From JAIWNK01 sp964453115 (lineage in GTDB: Bacteria > Chloroflexota > Anaerolineae > Anaerolineales > Anaerolineaceae), in NCBI GenBank assembly GCA_964453115.1, contig CAYVRT010000020.1, positions 1 through 64,000 on the forward strand: 64,000 nucleotides of DNA, in the 5' to 3' direction. Position 1 is the first letter of the stretch; each line of letters starts with the position of its first letter. A program made the position numbers and the translations under genes. Positions 41,322 to 50,176 of the stretch are shown one piece after another. The notes below the pieces were generated by a model, which saw nothing but the letters and a program-made list of their open reading frames with translations, did not search any database and was not told where the DNA came from.

Positions 41322-41330
41322 ATTATACCA
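41322..41330 (-). promoter_or_regulatory. Extended -10 promoter of nifJ
   Basis: On the minus strand TGGTATAAT gives a perfect -10 with the TGn extension, about 95 nt before the nifJ ATG. The -35 region is weak, as is common for extended -10 promoters. Confidence 0.6.
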
Positions 41331-41425
41331 GCGGATTCGACTTAAAGACGATATTGCCTCGCTTGAGAGTCTAACAAATTTGAAAAGAGAAAGAAGTGAT
41401 AGGGGTCATCGAATCGCAAGGCATT

Positions 41426-41962
41426 CTACACATTCGGCGGCCAATGGGCCTGGAGCAGCAACAAAGCGGCCAGCGTTTTGGCATCGTTCAGTTCGCCGCG
41501 CTGCGCCATTGCCAGGGCCTGCTGCCATGGCAGCCTGACCAGCGTCAGAAACTCACCATCATCCTGCGGCAGCGGGTCGGGGTAGAGATCCTGCGCCAAA
41601 AAGATGGTCATGAACTCATTGCAATAACCACCGGCCAGGTAAAACCCGCCCAGTCGGGTCAGGCGTCCCGCCGCCATGCCAGTTTCCTCGCGCAGTTCAC
41701 GCGCCGCCCCTGCCTGCGCATCCTCGCCCGGCTCCAACACCCCGGCGGGCAACTCCAGCATGGCGGCATCTGCCCCCACGCGATACTGTTCCACAAACAG
41801 AAGGTTGCCCTGCTCATCCAATGGCAGCAGGCTAATCGAATCGGCATGGTCTACCAGGTCGTAGACCTTTTGTTTGCCATCCGGCAGGCGAAAATGAACC
41901 CGCTGCACATCAAAGGCCCGCCCCTGATACGACACCTCGCGCCCCAAAATTTCAAACCTCAT
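41426..41962 (-). CDS. Nudix hydrolase, ADP-ribose pyrophosphatase-like
   Basis: 178 aa. The Nudix box is complete: GVLEPGEDAQAGAARELREETGM (G-x5-E-x7-REUxEExGU). LLFVEQYRVGADAAMLELPAG before it and GGFYLAGGYCNEFMTIFLAQDL after it match the ADP-ribose pyrophosphatase branch. It hydrolyses nucleoside diphosphates linked to another moiety, likely ADP-ribose. Cytosolic. The ATG at 41962 follows GGAG; longer in-frame starts cross the LysM gene's terminator and are rejected. Confidence 0.9.
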   Translation of the reverse strand: MRFEILGREVSYQGRAFDVQRVHFRLPDGKQKVYDLVDHADSISLLPLDEQGNLLFVEQYRVGADAAMLELPAGVLEPGEDAQAGAARELREETGMAAGRLTRLGGFYLAGGYCNEFMTIFLAQDLYPDPLPQDDGEFLTLVRLPWQQALAMAQRGELNDAKTLAALLLLQAHWPPNV

Positions 41963-41979
41963 CCCGACTCCTTTCACAC

Positions 41980-42012
41980 AAAAAGCCTCAAAGACCTTGC
42001 AGTCTTTGAGGC
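41980..42012 (-). terminator. Intrinsic terminator of the LysM gene
   Basis: Perfect 11-bp arms GCCTCAAAGAC (41985-41995) and GTCTTTGAGGC (42002-42012) with a 6-nt loop; on the minus strand the hairpin is followed by TTTTT. Confidence 0.9.
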
Positions 42013-42046
42013 ATGGAACAATCCACACAGAGCAGAGCGCCTCGGC

Positions 42047-42658
42047 TCAGGGAATTTGCAAAACCTGCCCGGCCTGCAAGGTGTAGGGGGCAGCCAGGGC
42101 ATTGGCAACCACAATCGCGTTTGGGTCTACATCGCCAAAATCGCAAGCAATGGTATAGATGGTATCGCCACTCTTGACGGTGTAGGTCACCGGGTGAGTT
42201 TTGAGCGCCCGCGCCCCCGAGTTCCAGGTGCCGGTAGCCGGAATCTTCAAGGTTGTGCCAACTGCCGGGCGCGAATTCATCGTCAGCCCATTGGCAGCAA
42301 AAAAGGTGTCCAGATCCAGATTGTAGCGCCGGGCAATGCAAATCGGCCATTCACCCTTTTGCAGGGCGTAGGTGGCGGGGCGTTCCAGGGTCGGCAAAAT
42401 GACCGGCACAGGCGTGAAGGTTGCCAAAACAACCGGCGTAGATTGCATGGGGGGCGGTGTCGGCTGAGCATTCGGGTTGATGACGGCTACCGTTGGATTG
42501 GCAGCCTGGGTCAACATCACATCCGGCCCAACCGAGGTTGCAAATGGTGTTTCAATTGCTGGGGTGGGCGGCGGCGGGGTAGATTTGGAAATCTTACAAC
42601 CAGTCAACGCCGTCATCAACAGAGTTACCAGAATCAAAACCAACCAGCTTTTCTTCAT
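42047..42658 (-). CDS. LysM-domain lipoprotein
   Basis: 203 aa. MKKSWLVLILVTLLMTALTGC is a lipoprotein signal (lipobox LTGC), followed by a Pro/Thr linker to ~residue 90. Two LysM-like motifs follow: ATYALQKGEWPICIARRYNLDLDTFFAANGL and VTYTVKSGDTIYTIACDFGDVDPNAIVVAN. LysM modules bind N-acetylglucosamine in peptidoglycan or chitin, so the protein likely sits between membrane and wall. No catalytic domain is attached. Confidence 0.9.
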   Translation of the reverse strand: MKKSWLVLILVTLLMTALTGCKISKSTPPPPTPAIETPFATSVGPDVMLTQAANPTVAVINPNAQPTPPPMQSTPVVLATFTPVPVILPTLERPATYALQKGEWPICIARRYNLDLDTFFAANGLTMNSRPAVGTTLKIPATGTWNSGARALKTHPVTYTVKSGDTIYTIACDFGDVDPNAIVVANALAAPYTLQAGQVLQIP

Positions 42659-42726
42659 CTCCTATTCCTTCCTCTCCAAAGGTCTATGGGCAGAATCAAA
42701 AGACCAAAATAAACAGATTATTTATC

Positions 42727-42755
42727 ATAGTAGCATAACCTTTTAAATGCGTCAA
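42727..42755 (-). promoter_or_regulatory. Promoter of the LysM lipoprotein gene
   Basis: On the minus strand TTGACG (42755-42750), 17-nt spacer, TACTAT (42732-42727); 5/6 matches in both boxes. Confidence 0.7.
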
Positions 42756-42786
42756 GCGCCGCAGCGCCCCCAAATTTTGGCGCAGC

Positions 42787-44703
42787 TTAACCCAATGGCA
42801 GCACAACCGTAAACGTGCTGCCCTGATTGGGTGTCGATTCGACCCAAATCCGTCCACCATGCTTTTCGACAATGGATTTAACAATCGCCAGCCCAAGCCC
42901 GGTGCCAGAAACCTCAGAGCTGACATTGCTGGCACGGTAAAATTTATCGAAGACAAACAACAACTCGTTCGGCGGAATGCCAACCCCGCTATCCTCAAAT
43001 TGGAGAATGATTTGTTCCTCCTGCATCAAACCGCGCACCGTCACCCGGCCATGCTCCGGGGTATATTTGAGCGCATTATCCAGCAAATGCTCAATCATCT
43101 GCCGCATTTGGACCGGGTTGGCATAAATGGGCGAAAGATCGCTCATCTCCATCCGCAAGCGAATGTCTTTCTCCTCAATTGCCGGCTGCATGCCCTCAAT
43201 CACCATCTCCAACACCTGCTGCAACGCCAGCATCTCCTTGCGCGATTCCACATCCGCCTCAATCCGCCCCAAGTTGACCAGGTTGTTCATCAGGTTGGTA
43301 ATGTTCTGCACCCCGGCCTGCACGCGCTGAATGAACTCGTGCTGCAAATCGGTTACCGGCGCCACCCGTTCAATCAATTCCACATAACCAAGAATGGCCG
43401 TCAACGGCGAACGCAGGTCATGCGAAACCGTGCTAACAAATTCGCTCTTGATGCGCTCCATCTTTTTCAATTGTGTAATGTCGTGCATGGTAATCGCCAG
43501 CCCCACCTCTGGAATCGTGGTTGCCTGCACACTCCACACCAGGCCACTCTCCTGGTTAAACTCGCCGTGATGCGTCAAACCGCTTGCGGCTGCCTCAATC
43601 AGGTTCAACATCTCATGCTGCGAAATGACATCCCTTGCCAGCCGCCCTTCCAGGTGTTCTTCCGTTTCAAAACCCAGCGCAGCCCGCGCCGTACGGTTCA
43701 CCAACACCAGGCGCTGTTCACCATCCACCACAATCACCCCATCGTGAATATGAGTCAGCACCGTATCCAGCTGCGAACAATCGGAACGCACCTGCGCATA
43801 CAGCCGGGCATTTTCAATTGCAATCACCGCATATTCGGCCAGCGCCAGCAGCACACGCAAGACATGCTCACGGAAGGGCGATTGTCGGGTGCGGTTATCC
43901 ACCCCCAAAACGCCAATCACCACACCGCGCTGTTTCAGCGGAACGTAAATCAGGTCATGCACCAAGTAAGAAGTCTTAATTTTTTGTGGCTGCTCATGGT
44001 TCAGAACAACCGGCTCGCCCGTGCGCAGCACCTGCCCGGCCAGCGAATCGCGCACCGGCAGGCGAAACGTCTGTGCAAAACTGGCATCAAAATTGCGCGA
44101 GGCCCGCATATACAGCTCACCAGTAGCATGGTCGAGCAGCAACAGGCTGCCCTCTTCGGCCCCGGTAATCTGCACCGCCGCATCCACAATCGCCGATAAC
44201 ACCTCATCCAAATCGAGCGTGGATGTGATAGACTGCCCAACCCGCTCCAGGCTCTCCATCCGCTCCACCTGATTCTGCAAACCATCCGCCGAACGCTTCA
44301 CCTCGCTGCCCATCCAATTGCGCGACTGCTGCAAACGCCGCGCCATGGCTGCCAGGTTGCGGCGCAGGTCATCCGGGCGCAAAGGCGGGAAGAGACAACC
44401 GCTCACGCCCGCCCGCAACGCCTGCCGCAGCGTATCCAGATCCTCGCGCAGGCCCAGCAGCAACACCGCCGCCAACGGATAGCGCTGCCGCAGCACCTCG
44501 GCATATTCCAGCCCCGTATCAGAAGAAAAGCGCTGGCTCAACAGCACGAGCGTTAACGGGTTCTTTTGAAGCTGCGCTTCAACCTCGCTTTGGGTCGCAC
44601 ACAAAACCGTTGCATACCCATCCGCCTGTAACAACTGCACCAACAAGTCACGGGTTTGGGCATCCGGCACAGCAATCAGAATGGTTTCTTTGATCGGATT
44701 CAT
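42787..44703 (-). CDS. Hybrid sensor histidine kinase with degenerate N-terminal receiver
   Basis: 638 aa. The receiver-like domain (1-120) has LTLVLLSQRFSSDTG where the phosphoacceptor Asp is expected, so Ser replaces Asp. A GAF domain (~155-300: ITSTLDLDEVLSAIVDAAVQITGAEEGSLLLLDH), a PAS domain (~310-410) and an intact kinase core follow: HisKA with FVSTVSHDLRSPLTAILGY, N box MIEHLLDNALKYT, G1 EDSGVGIPP, G2 GTGLGLAI. No membrane segment. It starts 18 nt after the stop of the 44722 gene, so the two form an operon. A partner response regulator is not adjacent. Confidence 0.92.
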   Translation of the reverse strand: MNPIKETILIAVPDAQTRDLLVQLLQADGYATVLCATQSEVEAQLQKNPLTLVLLSQRFSSDTGLEYAEVLRQRYPLAAVLLLGLREDLDTLRQALRAGVSGCLFPPLRPDDLRRNLAAMARRLQQSRNWMGSEVKRSADGLQNQVERMESLERVGQSITSTLDLDEVLSAIVDAAVQITGAEEGSLLLLDHATGELYMRASRNFDASFAQTFRLPVRDSLAGQVLRTGEPVVLNHEQPQKIKTSYLVHDLIYVPLKQRGVVIGVLGVDNRTRQSPFREHVLRVLLALAEYAVIAIENARLYAQVRSDCSQLDTVLTHIHDGVIVVDGEQRLVLVNRTARAALGFETEEHLEGRLARDVISQHEMLNLIEAAASGLTHHGEFNQESGLVWSVQATTIPEVGLAITMHDITQLKKMERIKSEFVSTVSHDLRSPLTAILGYVELIERVAPVTDLQHEFIQRVQAGVQNITNLMNNLVNLGRIEADVESRKEMLALQQVLEMVIEGMQPAIEEKDIRLRMEMSDLSPIYANPVQMRQMIEHLLDNALKYTPEHGRVTVRGLMQEEQIILQFEDSGVGIPPNELLFVFDKFYRASNVSSEVSGTGLGLAIVKSIVEKHGGRIWVESTPNQGSTFTVVLPLG

Positions 44704-44721
44704 AGCACCCCAACGGCAGCG

Positions 44722-46377
44722 TTATTTTGGTAGGGGAAGGGTGAAATGGAAGGTTGCACCCTGCCCGGCTTTACTTTCAACCCAAATCTTTCCATTTTGT
44801 GCCGCCACAATTTGCTTGACGAGCGGCAGGCCAATCCCCAGCCCGCCAAAACGGCGCGGCAGGGCCGGGTCTGGTTGATAATCTTCATTGAAGACCTGGG
44901 CAATCCGGCGTGTATCCAGCCCTGGCCCGGCATCCGTCACGCTCAGCTTCACCATGCCATCGCGCGTGCGCTCCATGCGCAGGATGATTACCCCGCCCGG
45001 GTTGGAAACCTTGACGGCATTGCTGATCAGCGCATACAGCACCTGGCTAACCTGACTGCCATCCGCCTGCGCCAATGTAACATCATCCGGCATCTGTGCC
45101 GTCAGCGCCACATTGTAATGCTGGGCAAAAGGCAAGAAGCGGTTAATTGCCTCGCGCACCAACTCGTTCAAGTTCGCCTGGCTGGCAATCAATGGCAACT
45201 GACCAGAGGGCAGGGGGGTAATTGCCTCCGAAGTGTGTGAAAGGTAATTCAGGCTCTCCTGCAGCGTGGTCAAATCCATACGCTGATTGGGCGTCCAGCG
45301 CATCGTCGGGTCTTTTGCCAACCGCTCCAGCGCCACGCGCCCCGCCTCAACCGGGTTGCGCAATTCTTTCTTGACCACGCGCAAAATTTCATTGATGATT
45401 TTCTCGCCCGCCAGCGCACTTTCGGCCAGGAATTGTTGTTGTTGGGCGCGCTGCTCCAGGGCGGTAAACAGGCGCGCATTCGCAAGCGAGATGGATGCAT
45501 AATCCGCCAGCGCTTCCAACAGGTGTTGTTCGCTTTCATTGTAAGGCTGCGGCTTGCGGCGCAACATCACCAACAGGCCAATGACCTGTTTTTGCACCTT
45601 GACCGGTGCAATCAACGCCGATTGCCCCAAATTGGAAATTTTGAAGCGCTTGATTGGCTCCCCATGAATGGAAAGTGACTCGCCCGACATGGCAACCAGC
45701 GAGCTAATCCCATCATCCCAGGGTTGATTGAGGCGAATGGGCATGCTGGGCGGCAGGTTGCGCTGCGCCACCAGCACAAAAGTCTTCAGCGCATCATCGC
45801 GCAGCAAAAACCAGCCCATATCGGCCTGCGTGACCTTGGTTGCCCCTTCCAGAATCTTCTCAAACAGCACGGCCTGATCGGTAACCGAGGTGACGGCCTT
45901 GCCAATCGAGAAAATGGTCGTCAGCTCGCGCACCCGCTGCTGCAATTCCTGGTTGGTTTGCTGCAACTGACGCGAAAGCCGCTCGCGCTCGCGCCGGCCA
46001 TGCACCTGCTTCAGGACGCGCTCCACCGCCGAGACAACCTCAGCCTCGCGCACCGGCCAGAGCAGGTAATCGGCTGCACCCAACCGAAAGGCCTGCATAA
46101 TTTCGGCCTCCGCACCTTTGTGCGCCAGAATGATTACCGGCGTATCCACATGCTGCGAGGAAAGCGCCACCAACAAATCTTTGCCACTCAAACCGGGCAA
46201 ATTGATGTTGGCGATAATTACTTCGGGCGAAACTTGCAGTGCCTTGCTGATGGCCGAGCTGGCATCACTGACAACAAAGGCCTGATAGCCGGCAGCCTGC
46301 AACGCCTGGCGCCCAATCATATCACTGATGATTGGGTCGCTTTCGACAACGAGGATTCGATCTTGCTGATTCGGCAT
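44722..46377 (-). CDS. Receiver-GAF-HATPase protein lacking the phospho-acceptor His and Asp
   Basis: 551 aa. The receiver domain (7-125) reads EVIIANINLPGLSG, with Asn at the phosphoacceptor position. A coiled coil leads to a GAF domain (~150-310). The dimerisation region reads ILRVVKKELRNPVEAG, where S-H-E-L-R-T-P is normal; Lys stands in place of the phospho-His. The ATP-binding domain looks intact (N box QVLYALISNAVKVS, G1 DAGPGLD, G2 GGLGIGLPL). It is therefore probably a pseudo-kinase that senses through GAF and may regulate its operon partner by dimerisation or ATP binding. First gene of the two-gene operon. Confidence 0.85.
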   Translation of the reverse strand: MPNQQDRILVVESDPIISDMIGRQALQAAGYQAFVVSDASSAISKALQVSPEVIIANINLPGLSGKDLLVALSSQHVDTPVIILAHKGAEAEIMQAFRLGAADYLLWPVREAEVVSAVERVLKQVHGRRERERLSRQLQQTNQELQQRVRELTTIFSIGKAVTSVTDQAVLFEKILEGATKVTQADMGWFLLRDDALKTFVLVAQRNLPPSMPIRLNQPWDDGISSLVAMSGESLSIHGEPIKRFKISNLGQSALIAPVKVQKQVIGLLVMLRRKPQPYNESEQHLLEALADYASISLANARLFTALEQRAQQQQFLAESALAGEKIINEILRVVKKELRNPVEAGRVALERLAKDPTMRWTPNQRMDLTTLQESLNYLSHTSEAITPLPSGQLPLIASQANLNELVREAINRFLPFAQHYNVALTAQMPDDVTLAQADGSQVSQVLYALISNAVKVSNPGGVIILRMERTRDGMVKLSVTDAGPGLDTRRIAQVFNEDYQPDPALPRRFGGLGIGLPLVKQIVAAQNGKIWVESKAGQGATFHFTLPLPK

Positions 46378-46466
46378 ATCATTATGATAGCATGATTCGT
46401 AAAAACGGGGGGGATTCTCGTCACAGGTTTTGAAATTAGAAATCTGTAAGAACCTGTTTCGCGCGC

Positions 46467-46496
46467 TTGACTTTGCAGGCCGCTATTATATACAAT
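46467..46496 (+). promoter_or_regulatory. Promoter of the baeRF-like gene
   Basis: TTGACT (46467-46472), 18-nt spacer, TACAAT (46491-46496), leaving a leader of about 85 nt. Confidence 0.6.
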
Positions 46497-46589
46497 GGAG
46501 TCATCCCAACCCACAGGAGGTGCTGCGAAACCCTGTTTTTCTCTGCTCATTGGAGCGAGCTATCCACACACGACATAAAGGAGAATCCC

Positions 46590-47684
46590 ATGCTTACTGA
46601 AAGTGAAATGCGGGAGTTGGTCGAATACACTGCCCCTGAGTGGGTGCTCAGTATCTACTTGAACACCAACCCAGCCGAAGGAAATGCCGATGCCTATCGG
46701 CTGCGTCTTCGCAACTTGCTCAAGAAGGTCACCCTGCCGCAGGATAGCGCGGCTGTGGAACGCTTTTTTGCAACCGAGTATGATTGGTCTGGGCGGGGCG
46801 TAGCGGTTTTTTCCTGCGCACCGCAAGGCTTTTTCCGTGCCTACCCGCTGGCCGTGCCAGTGCGCGATCGCATCTTCGTCAGCAACCGGCCCAGTGTGCG
46901 CCCCCTGGCCGACCTGCTGGATAGTTATGGCGGCTATGGGGTGGTGCTGGTTGACCAGCAAGGGGCGCGCCTCTTCATCTTCCATCTCGGCCAGCTGCGC
47001 GAGCAGGAGGGAACGCTTGGCGAGGTGGTGCGGCGCGTGAAAAATGGTGGTGCATCGGCCATGCCTGGGCGGCGCGGCGGCAGCGCCGGGCAAACCCAAT
47101 TCATGGAAGAAACCATTGACCGCAACATGAAAGAAACAGCCGAGTTCGCCGTGCGCTTCTTCGAGGAAAACCGCATCCGGCGCATCCTCCTCGGCGGCAC
47201 AGAGGCCAATGTTGCCAGCCTGCGCAACACCCTGCCCAAAGTCTGGCAGAGCCTCATCATGGGCAGTTTTGCCATGCCCATGACAGCCAGCCATACCGAA
47301 GTCTTGCAACGCGCAATGCAAATTGGGCATCAGGTGGAGCAGGAAACCGAGGCCCGCCTGGTTGAAGATTTGGTGACGATTGCAGCCAAAGGCGGCCCGG
47401 CCATCACCGGCCTCGAAGCAACCCTGGCAGCCATCAACGCCGGTCGGGTAAAGACCCTGGTCATCTCGGAGGGCTTTGCCAAAGGCGGCTATCACTGCCC
47501 ATCCTGTGGCACGCTGGCACTCAAGCAGGAAGACTGCGGCGAGTGCGGCGAGGCCGGTCGGGTGGCAGATGTGATTGACCCAGCCATCAGCGCCGTCATG
47601 CGGCATGGCGGTGATGTTGAAGTGGTGCATGGCAGCGAGCTACTTGAGCGCGCCGGCCATGTCGGCGCATTCCTGCGCTACTAA
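46590..47684 (+). CDS. baeRF/eRF1-like (Vms1-type) release-factor-fold protein
   Basis: 364 aa; AAGGAG is 8 nt before the ATG. The N-terminal part (LVEYTAPEWVLSIYLNTNPAEG), the central YGGYGVVLVDQQGARLFIFHLGQLRE and ENRIRRILLGGTEANVASLRNTLPK follow the three-domain plan of archaeo-eukaryotic eRF1-like proteins found in bacteria (baeRF), related to Vms1/ANKZF1 peptidyl-tRNA hydrolases. A C-terminal zinc ribbon is visible (CPSCGTLALKQEDCGECGE). Vms1 releases nascent chains from stalled ribosomes; a ribosome-rescue role is inferred. GGSAGQTQF in the middle domain is the likely loop entering the peptidyl-transferase centre. The in-frame upstream ATG at 46467 lies in the promoter. Confidence 0.8.
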   Translation: MLTESEMRELVEYTAPEWVLSIYLNTNPAEGNADAYRLRLRNLLKKVTLPQDSAAVERFFATEYDWSGRGVAVFSCAPQGFFRAYPLAVPVRDRIFVSNRPSVRPLADLLDSYGGYGVVLVDQQGARLFIFHLGQLREQEGTLGEVVRRVKNGGASAMPGRRGGSAGQTQFMEETIDRNMKETAEFAVRFFEENRIRRILLGGTEANVASLRNTLPKVWQSLIMGSFAMPMTASHTEVLQRAMQIGHQVEQETEARLVEDLVTIAAKGGPAITGLEATLAAINAGRVKTLVISEGFAKGGYHCPSCGTLALKQEDCGECGEAGRVADVIDPAISAVMRHGGDVEVVHGSELLERAGHVGAFLRY

Positions 47685-47700
47685 ATCTCCCTTCTTTCGA

Positions 47701-47732
47701 AAAAGAACAGGGCAGCCCAACGGCTGCCCTGT
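47701..47732 (-). terminator. Hairpin terminator between convergent genes
   Basis: Perfect 11-bp arms ACAGGGCAGCC (47707-47717) and GGCTGCCCTGT (47722-47732), loop 4 nt. On the minus strand it is followed by TTCTTTTTC; on the plus strand the T-run is weak. Confidence 0.85.
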
Positions 47733-47753
47733 GTTGTCAGAAAACGAAGCGCC

Positions 47754-48329
47754 TCACTTAAGAATCCGCTCGCTAATCAAGGCCAGGTTATCATCCAATC
47801 GGCGCAGGGCATCCATGGCATCATTCACCTGACGGGCCTTCAGGCCCTCGTCAATTTTATCCACCTGTTCGCGCAGGGCCGTTGCTGTCTCGGCCTCCAA
47901 CGCCGCATAAACCGGCTCAATATCCGCCTTGAGCAAATCCAGGCTCGTAACCGCCGTCAACGTATCCTGCTGCGTCAAGGCCAGGCGCGCCCGAGCAATG
48001 TCATAGCGGCTGCGCAGCAAATTGGTATACAGCTCATTTTGCATCGCGCCCTGCTCAGCAATCTGATACTTCAGCTTCAGGTCGCCCAATTCCTGTTCAG
48101 CAGCATCCAGAGCGGTCGTCTTTTCACCCAATTCCTGGGTAGTGGCCTGCAAATCGGTCTGTGCCGCAGTCAGCAGTTGGCGGGTCGGGGCATAGAGCCA
48201 CAAATAGCCCGTCAGCAAACCGAGGCTAAAAACAACAATCAAAACAATCGCCCAAATGAGAATTGAATTGAAACGGCGCGCCGGCGCAACCGTTTCCTTG
48301 TGCAAAATGGGGGTTGATTCTTCAGACAT
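47754..48329 (-). CDS. Single-pass membrane protein with coiled coil
   Basis: 191 aa. A short cytosolic N-terminus is followed by one membrane helix (ILIWAIVLIVVFSLGLLTGYLWL) and a long coiled coil (LLTAAQTDLQATTQELGEKTTALDAAEQELGDLKLKYQIAEQ), then a helical C-terminal domain. No enzymatic motif and no family recognised. Such proteins are often scaffold or envelope-associated. Single gene with a terminator behind it. The start at 48329 is preferred because the upstream in-frame ATG adds only six residues without a ribosome site. Confidence 0.75.
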   Translation of the reverse strand: MSEESTPILHKETVAPARRFNSILIWAIVLIVVFSLGLLTGYLWLYAPTRQLLTAAQTDLQATTQELGEKTTALDAAEQELGDLKLKYQIAEQGAMQNELYTNLLRSRYDIARARLALTQQDTLTAVTSLDLLKADIEPVYAALEAETATALREQVDKIDEGLKARQVNDAMDALRRLDDNLALISERILK

Positions 48330-48463
48330 AGATGGCCTCCAATCCAAAATGATGTATAGAATTCAAGTATACTCCAAAGCCGAGCCATTCCGCCCCCACA
48401 GCGCACCCCAATTGGGTTGCCGGGGTTTTAAAGGGTGTAAGAATTTCCTTCCGGAGGAATGGC

Positions 48464-48553
48464 ATGTCACTCGTCGTTTACCTGGTTGTTGGTTTTGTCT
48501 TTTGCCTGTTTGTGGCAGGGGCGCTCGCCAGCCTGCTCTCGATTAAGCGATGA
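48464..48553 (+). CDS. 29-aa hydrophobic small membrane protein
   Basis: ATG at 48464 has GGAGG 6 nt upstream. The peptide MSLVVYLVVGFVFCLFVAGA continues LASLLSIKR: one membrane helix with a basic end, the shape of known bacterial small membrane proteins. Its stop overlaps the convergent DinB-like gene by 11 nt. The strong ribosome site and clean hydrophobic design favour a real gene, but its length makes chance possible. Confidence 0.5.
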   Translation: MSLVVYLVVGFVFCLFVAGALASLLSIKR

Positions 48554-49262
48554 GCAAGCGGCAGATATGCCCAACATGATCCAGCTCGTGCCAGATGGCG
48601 CGCCGCACCAGCTTGCGCGGGCTCCAAAATTCACCATCCACGCCCAGCACCGTTGAACTGCCCACCCAGGTGGGCAGTTTTTGTAGCAGCTCAGCCCGCA
48701 CCCGTTCCAACCGCTCGACGGCGTTGGCCGGCAAATCCTCACGGCGCAGCGCAGTCTGCCCCAACCGGGTCAGGTACCACCACTCTGCCCCAGCCACATG
48801 CTTGAGGATGCCGCGCACACTCCAGCGCTCCTCCGGTCGCTGCAAATCCAGCTCGGCCTCGCTAGCGCCCTGAACTGCCGCAAGCAAATCAGCCCGCCCC
48901 CATTCCAGCAACAGGGCAGCCCGGCGCACGTCTTCCTCGGTCAAGGGTCGCCAATCATCACGGAACCAGGCATTCACCGCATAGGTTTTTGGCCCGGCTG
49001 CCACCACCTCAAAAGCCTGGTTAATGTCATACACATCCCAACTATCGGTGAAGCGAATATCAAAATTACCAACCTCGCTCAGCCAGTTTTGCGGGCTGTG
49101 TCGGTGCGCCCATTCGATATACTTGATGAAAGCCGGCAGAATGTTGACCACCGCCTGAGCCGAATTCTCCCCATAGGCAAAACAGCCCGGATGGTCCAGC
49201 GCCCAAACCAGCGAACGCCCCTCCACCTTGTTTTCAACGCCAATGCGCAACAAATCTTCCAT
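48543..49262 (-). CDS. DinB-like protein
   Basis: 239 aa. The C-terminal ~130 residues have the DinB/YfiT-like four-helix pattern: RWSVRGILKHVAGAEWWYLTRLG and WHELDHVGHICRLLI, which carry the histidines that bind a metal in this superfamily. The N-terminal ~100 residues (LVWALDHPGCFAYGENSAQAVVNILPAFIKYIEW) look like a separate small alpha/beta domain related to type II/HicB-like folds. Members include thiol-dependent transferases and many of unknown role. The ATG at 49262 overlaps the TGA of the upstream lipoprotein gene, giving coupled translation. Confidence 0.75.
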   Translation of the reverse strand: MEDLLRIGVENKVEGRSLVWALDHPGCFAYGENSAQAVVNILPAFIKYIEWAHRHSPQNWLSEVGNFDIRFTDSWDVYDINQAFEVVAAGPKTYAVNAWFRDDWRPLTEEDVRRAALLLEWGRADLLAAVQGASEAELDLQRPEERWSVRGILKHVAGAEWWYLTRLGQTALRREDLPANAVERLERVRAELLQKLPTWVGSSTVLGVDGEFWSPRKLVRRAIWHELDHVGHICRLLIA

Positions 49263-50149
49263 CACGGCGCCCGAAGTTCAAAATCATCAAAGAAGAACAG
49301 CGCCTGATCGCCCGAGCCATACACATCCACCACATAGCCACACTTGCCAGCCGGGAGCCGGTCATCCTCAAGCTGCTCCACCAGCCGGCCATTAATGTAA
49401 AACTTGAACTGATCACCCTGCGCGCCCACCGAAATGGAATTGCGCGGGTCTTTTGCCATGTAGATGTAGTCGCTATACTTCCAATCCACAATCGTATACC
49501 ACTTGCCATCAATCAGGGCCTGAATGGCGTAATTGCCAAACACACGGTTGATCAGAAAAACGTAAAAATTATTATCATCCACCATGCGGAAGAACAGCCC
49601 CACATCCGCATTATCCGCCCCCCCGACCTTGTGCGTCATAGAAGAGAAGTAGAAATCCTGCGCCACGGCGCCATCCGGCCACACCATCCAATAAACGCCC
49701 TTTTGCCCGGCCTGAATCTCCCACTTATAGACACCATCCTCAATCTTCCACTCATTGGTGACAATCTCGCGCTCCTCAGAGCCTTCGGCCCAGTTAATGC
49801 TATTCTGGTCAAAGGTCTCGCTCAGCAACAATGGCCATTCCAAAAAGGCCGCGTCCACCACCGCACCCACTTTTTCCTTGCCGGGGTTCATGGTTGGGTA
49901 AACCTTCGAGACCTGCGTATCCGTCGGGACAATGGCAGCCGGCGTGGGGGTCGGACGAGCAGGCGGCAGCGTGGCAGTCGGCGCCGCCGTTGGGGGCGGT
50001 GGCAAAGTGGGCGGCAGCGGCAACGGCTGCGACGTTTCGGTTGCCTGCAAATTTTCCAGCACGGAAGGCAGCCCACACGAGCAAGCAACGGAGATGAGGG
50101 CCAGTACAGCCAGCCCCAACAACAGTGAATTGTGCTTTTTGGACATCAT
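49262..50149 (-). CDS. Lipoprotein with LamG/jelly-roll-like domain (paralogue of next gene)
   Basis: 295 aa. MMSKKHNSLLLGLAVLALISVAC is a lipoprotein signal; a Pro/Thr linker follows. The C-terminal ~180-residue domain (LLLSETFDQNSINWAEGSEE, NEWKIEDGVYKWEIQA, DVGLFFRMVDDNNFYVFLIN, FKFYINGRLVEQLEDDRLPAG, ALFFFDDFELRAP) is a concanavalin-like beta sandwich of the DUF1080/LamG type, probably binding a glycan. The same domain closes the adjacent gene upstream, with matching C-termini, so they arose by tandem duplication. The gene has GGAG before the ATG. Confidence 0.75.
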   Translation of the reverse strand: MMSKKHNSLLLGLAVLALISVACSCGLPSVLENLQATETSQPLPLPPTLPPPPTAAPTATLPPARPTPTPAAIVPTDTQVSKVYPTMNPGKEKVGAVVDAAFLEWPLLLSETFDQNSINWAEGSEEREIVTNEWKIEDGVYKWEIQAGQKGVYWMVWPDGAVAQDFYFSSMTHKVGGADNADVGLFFRMVDDNNFYVFLINRVFGNYAIQALIDGKWYTIVDWKYSDYIYMAKDPRNSISVGAQGDQFKFYINGRLVEQLEDDRLPAGKCGYVVDVYGSGDQALFFFDDFELRAP

Positions 50150-50176
50150 TTTCTCCAATCTCCAATCAAAATAGGG

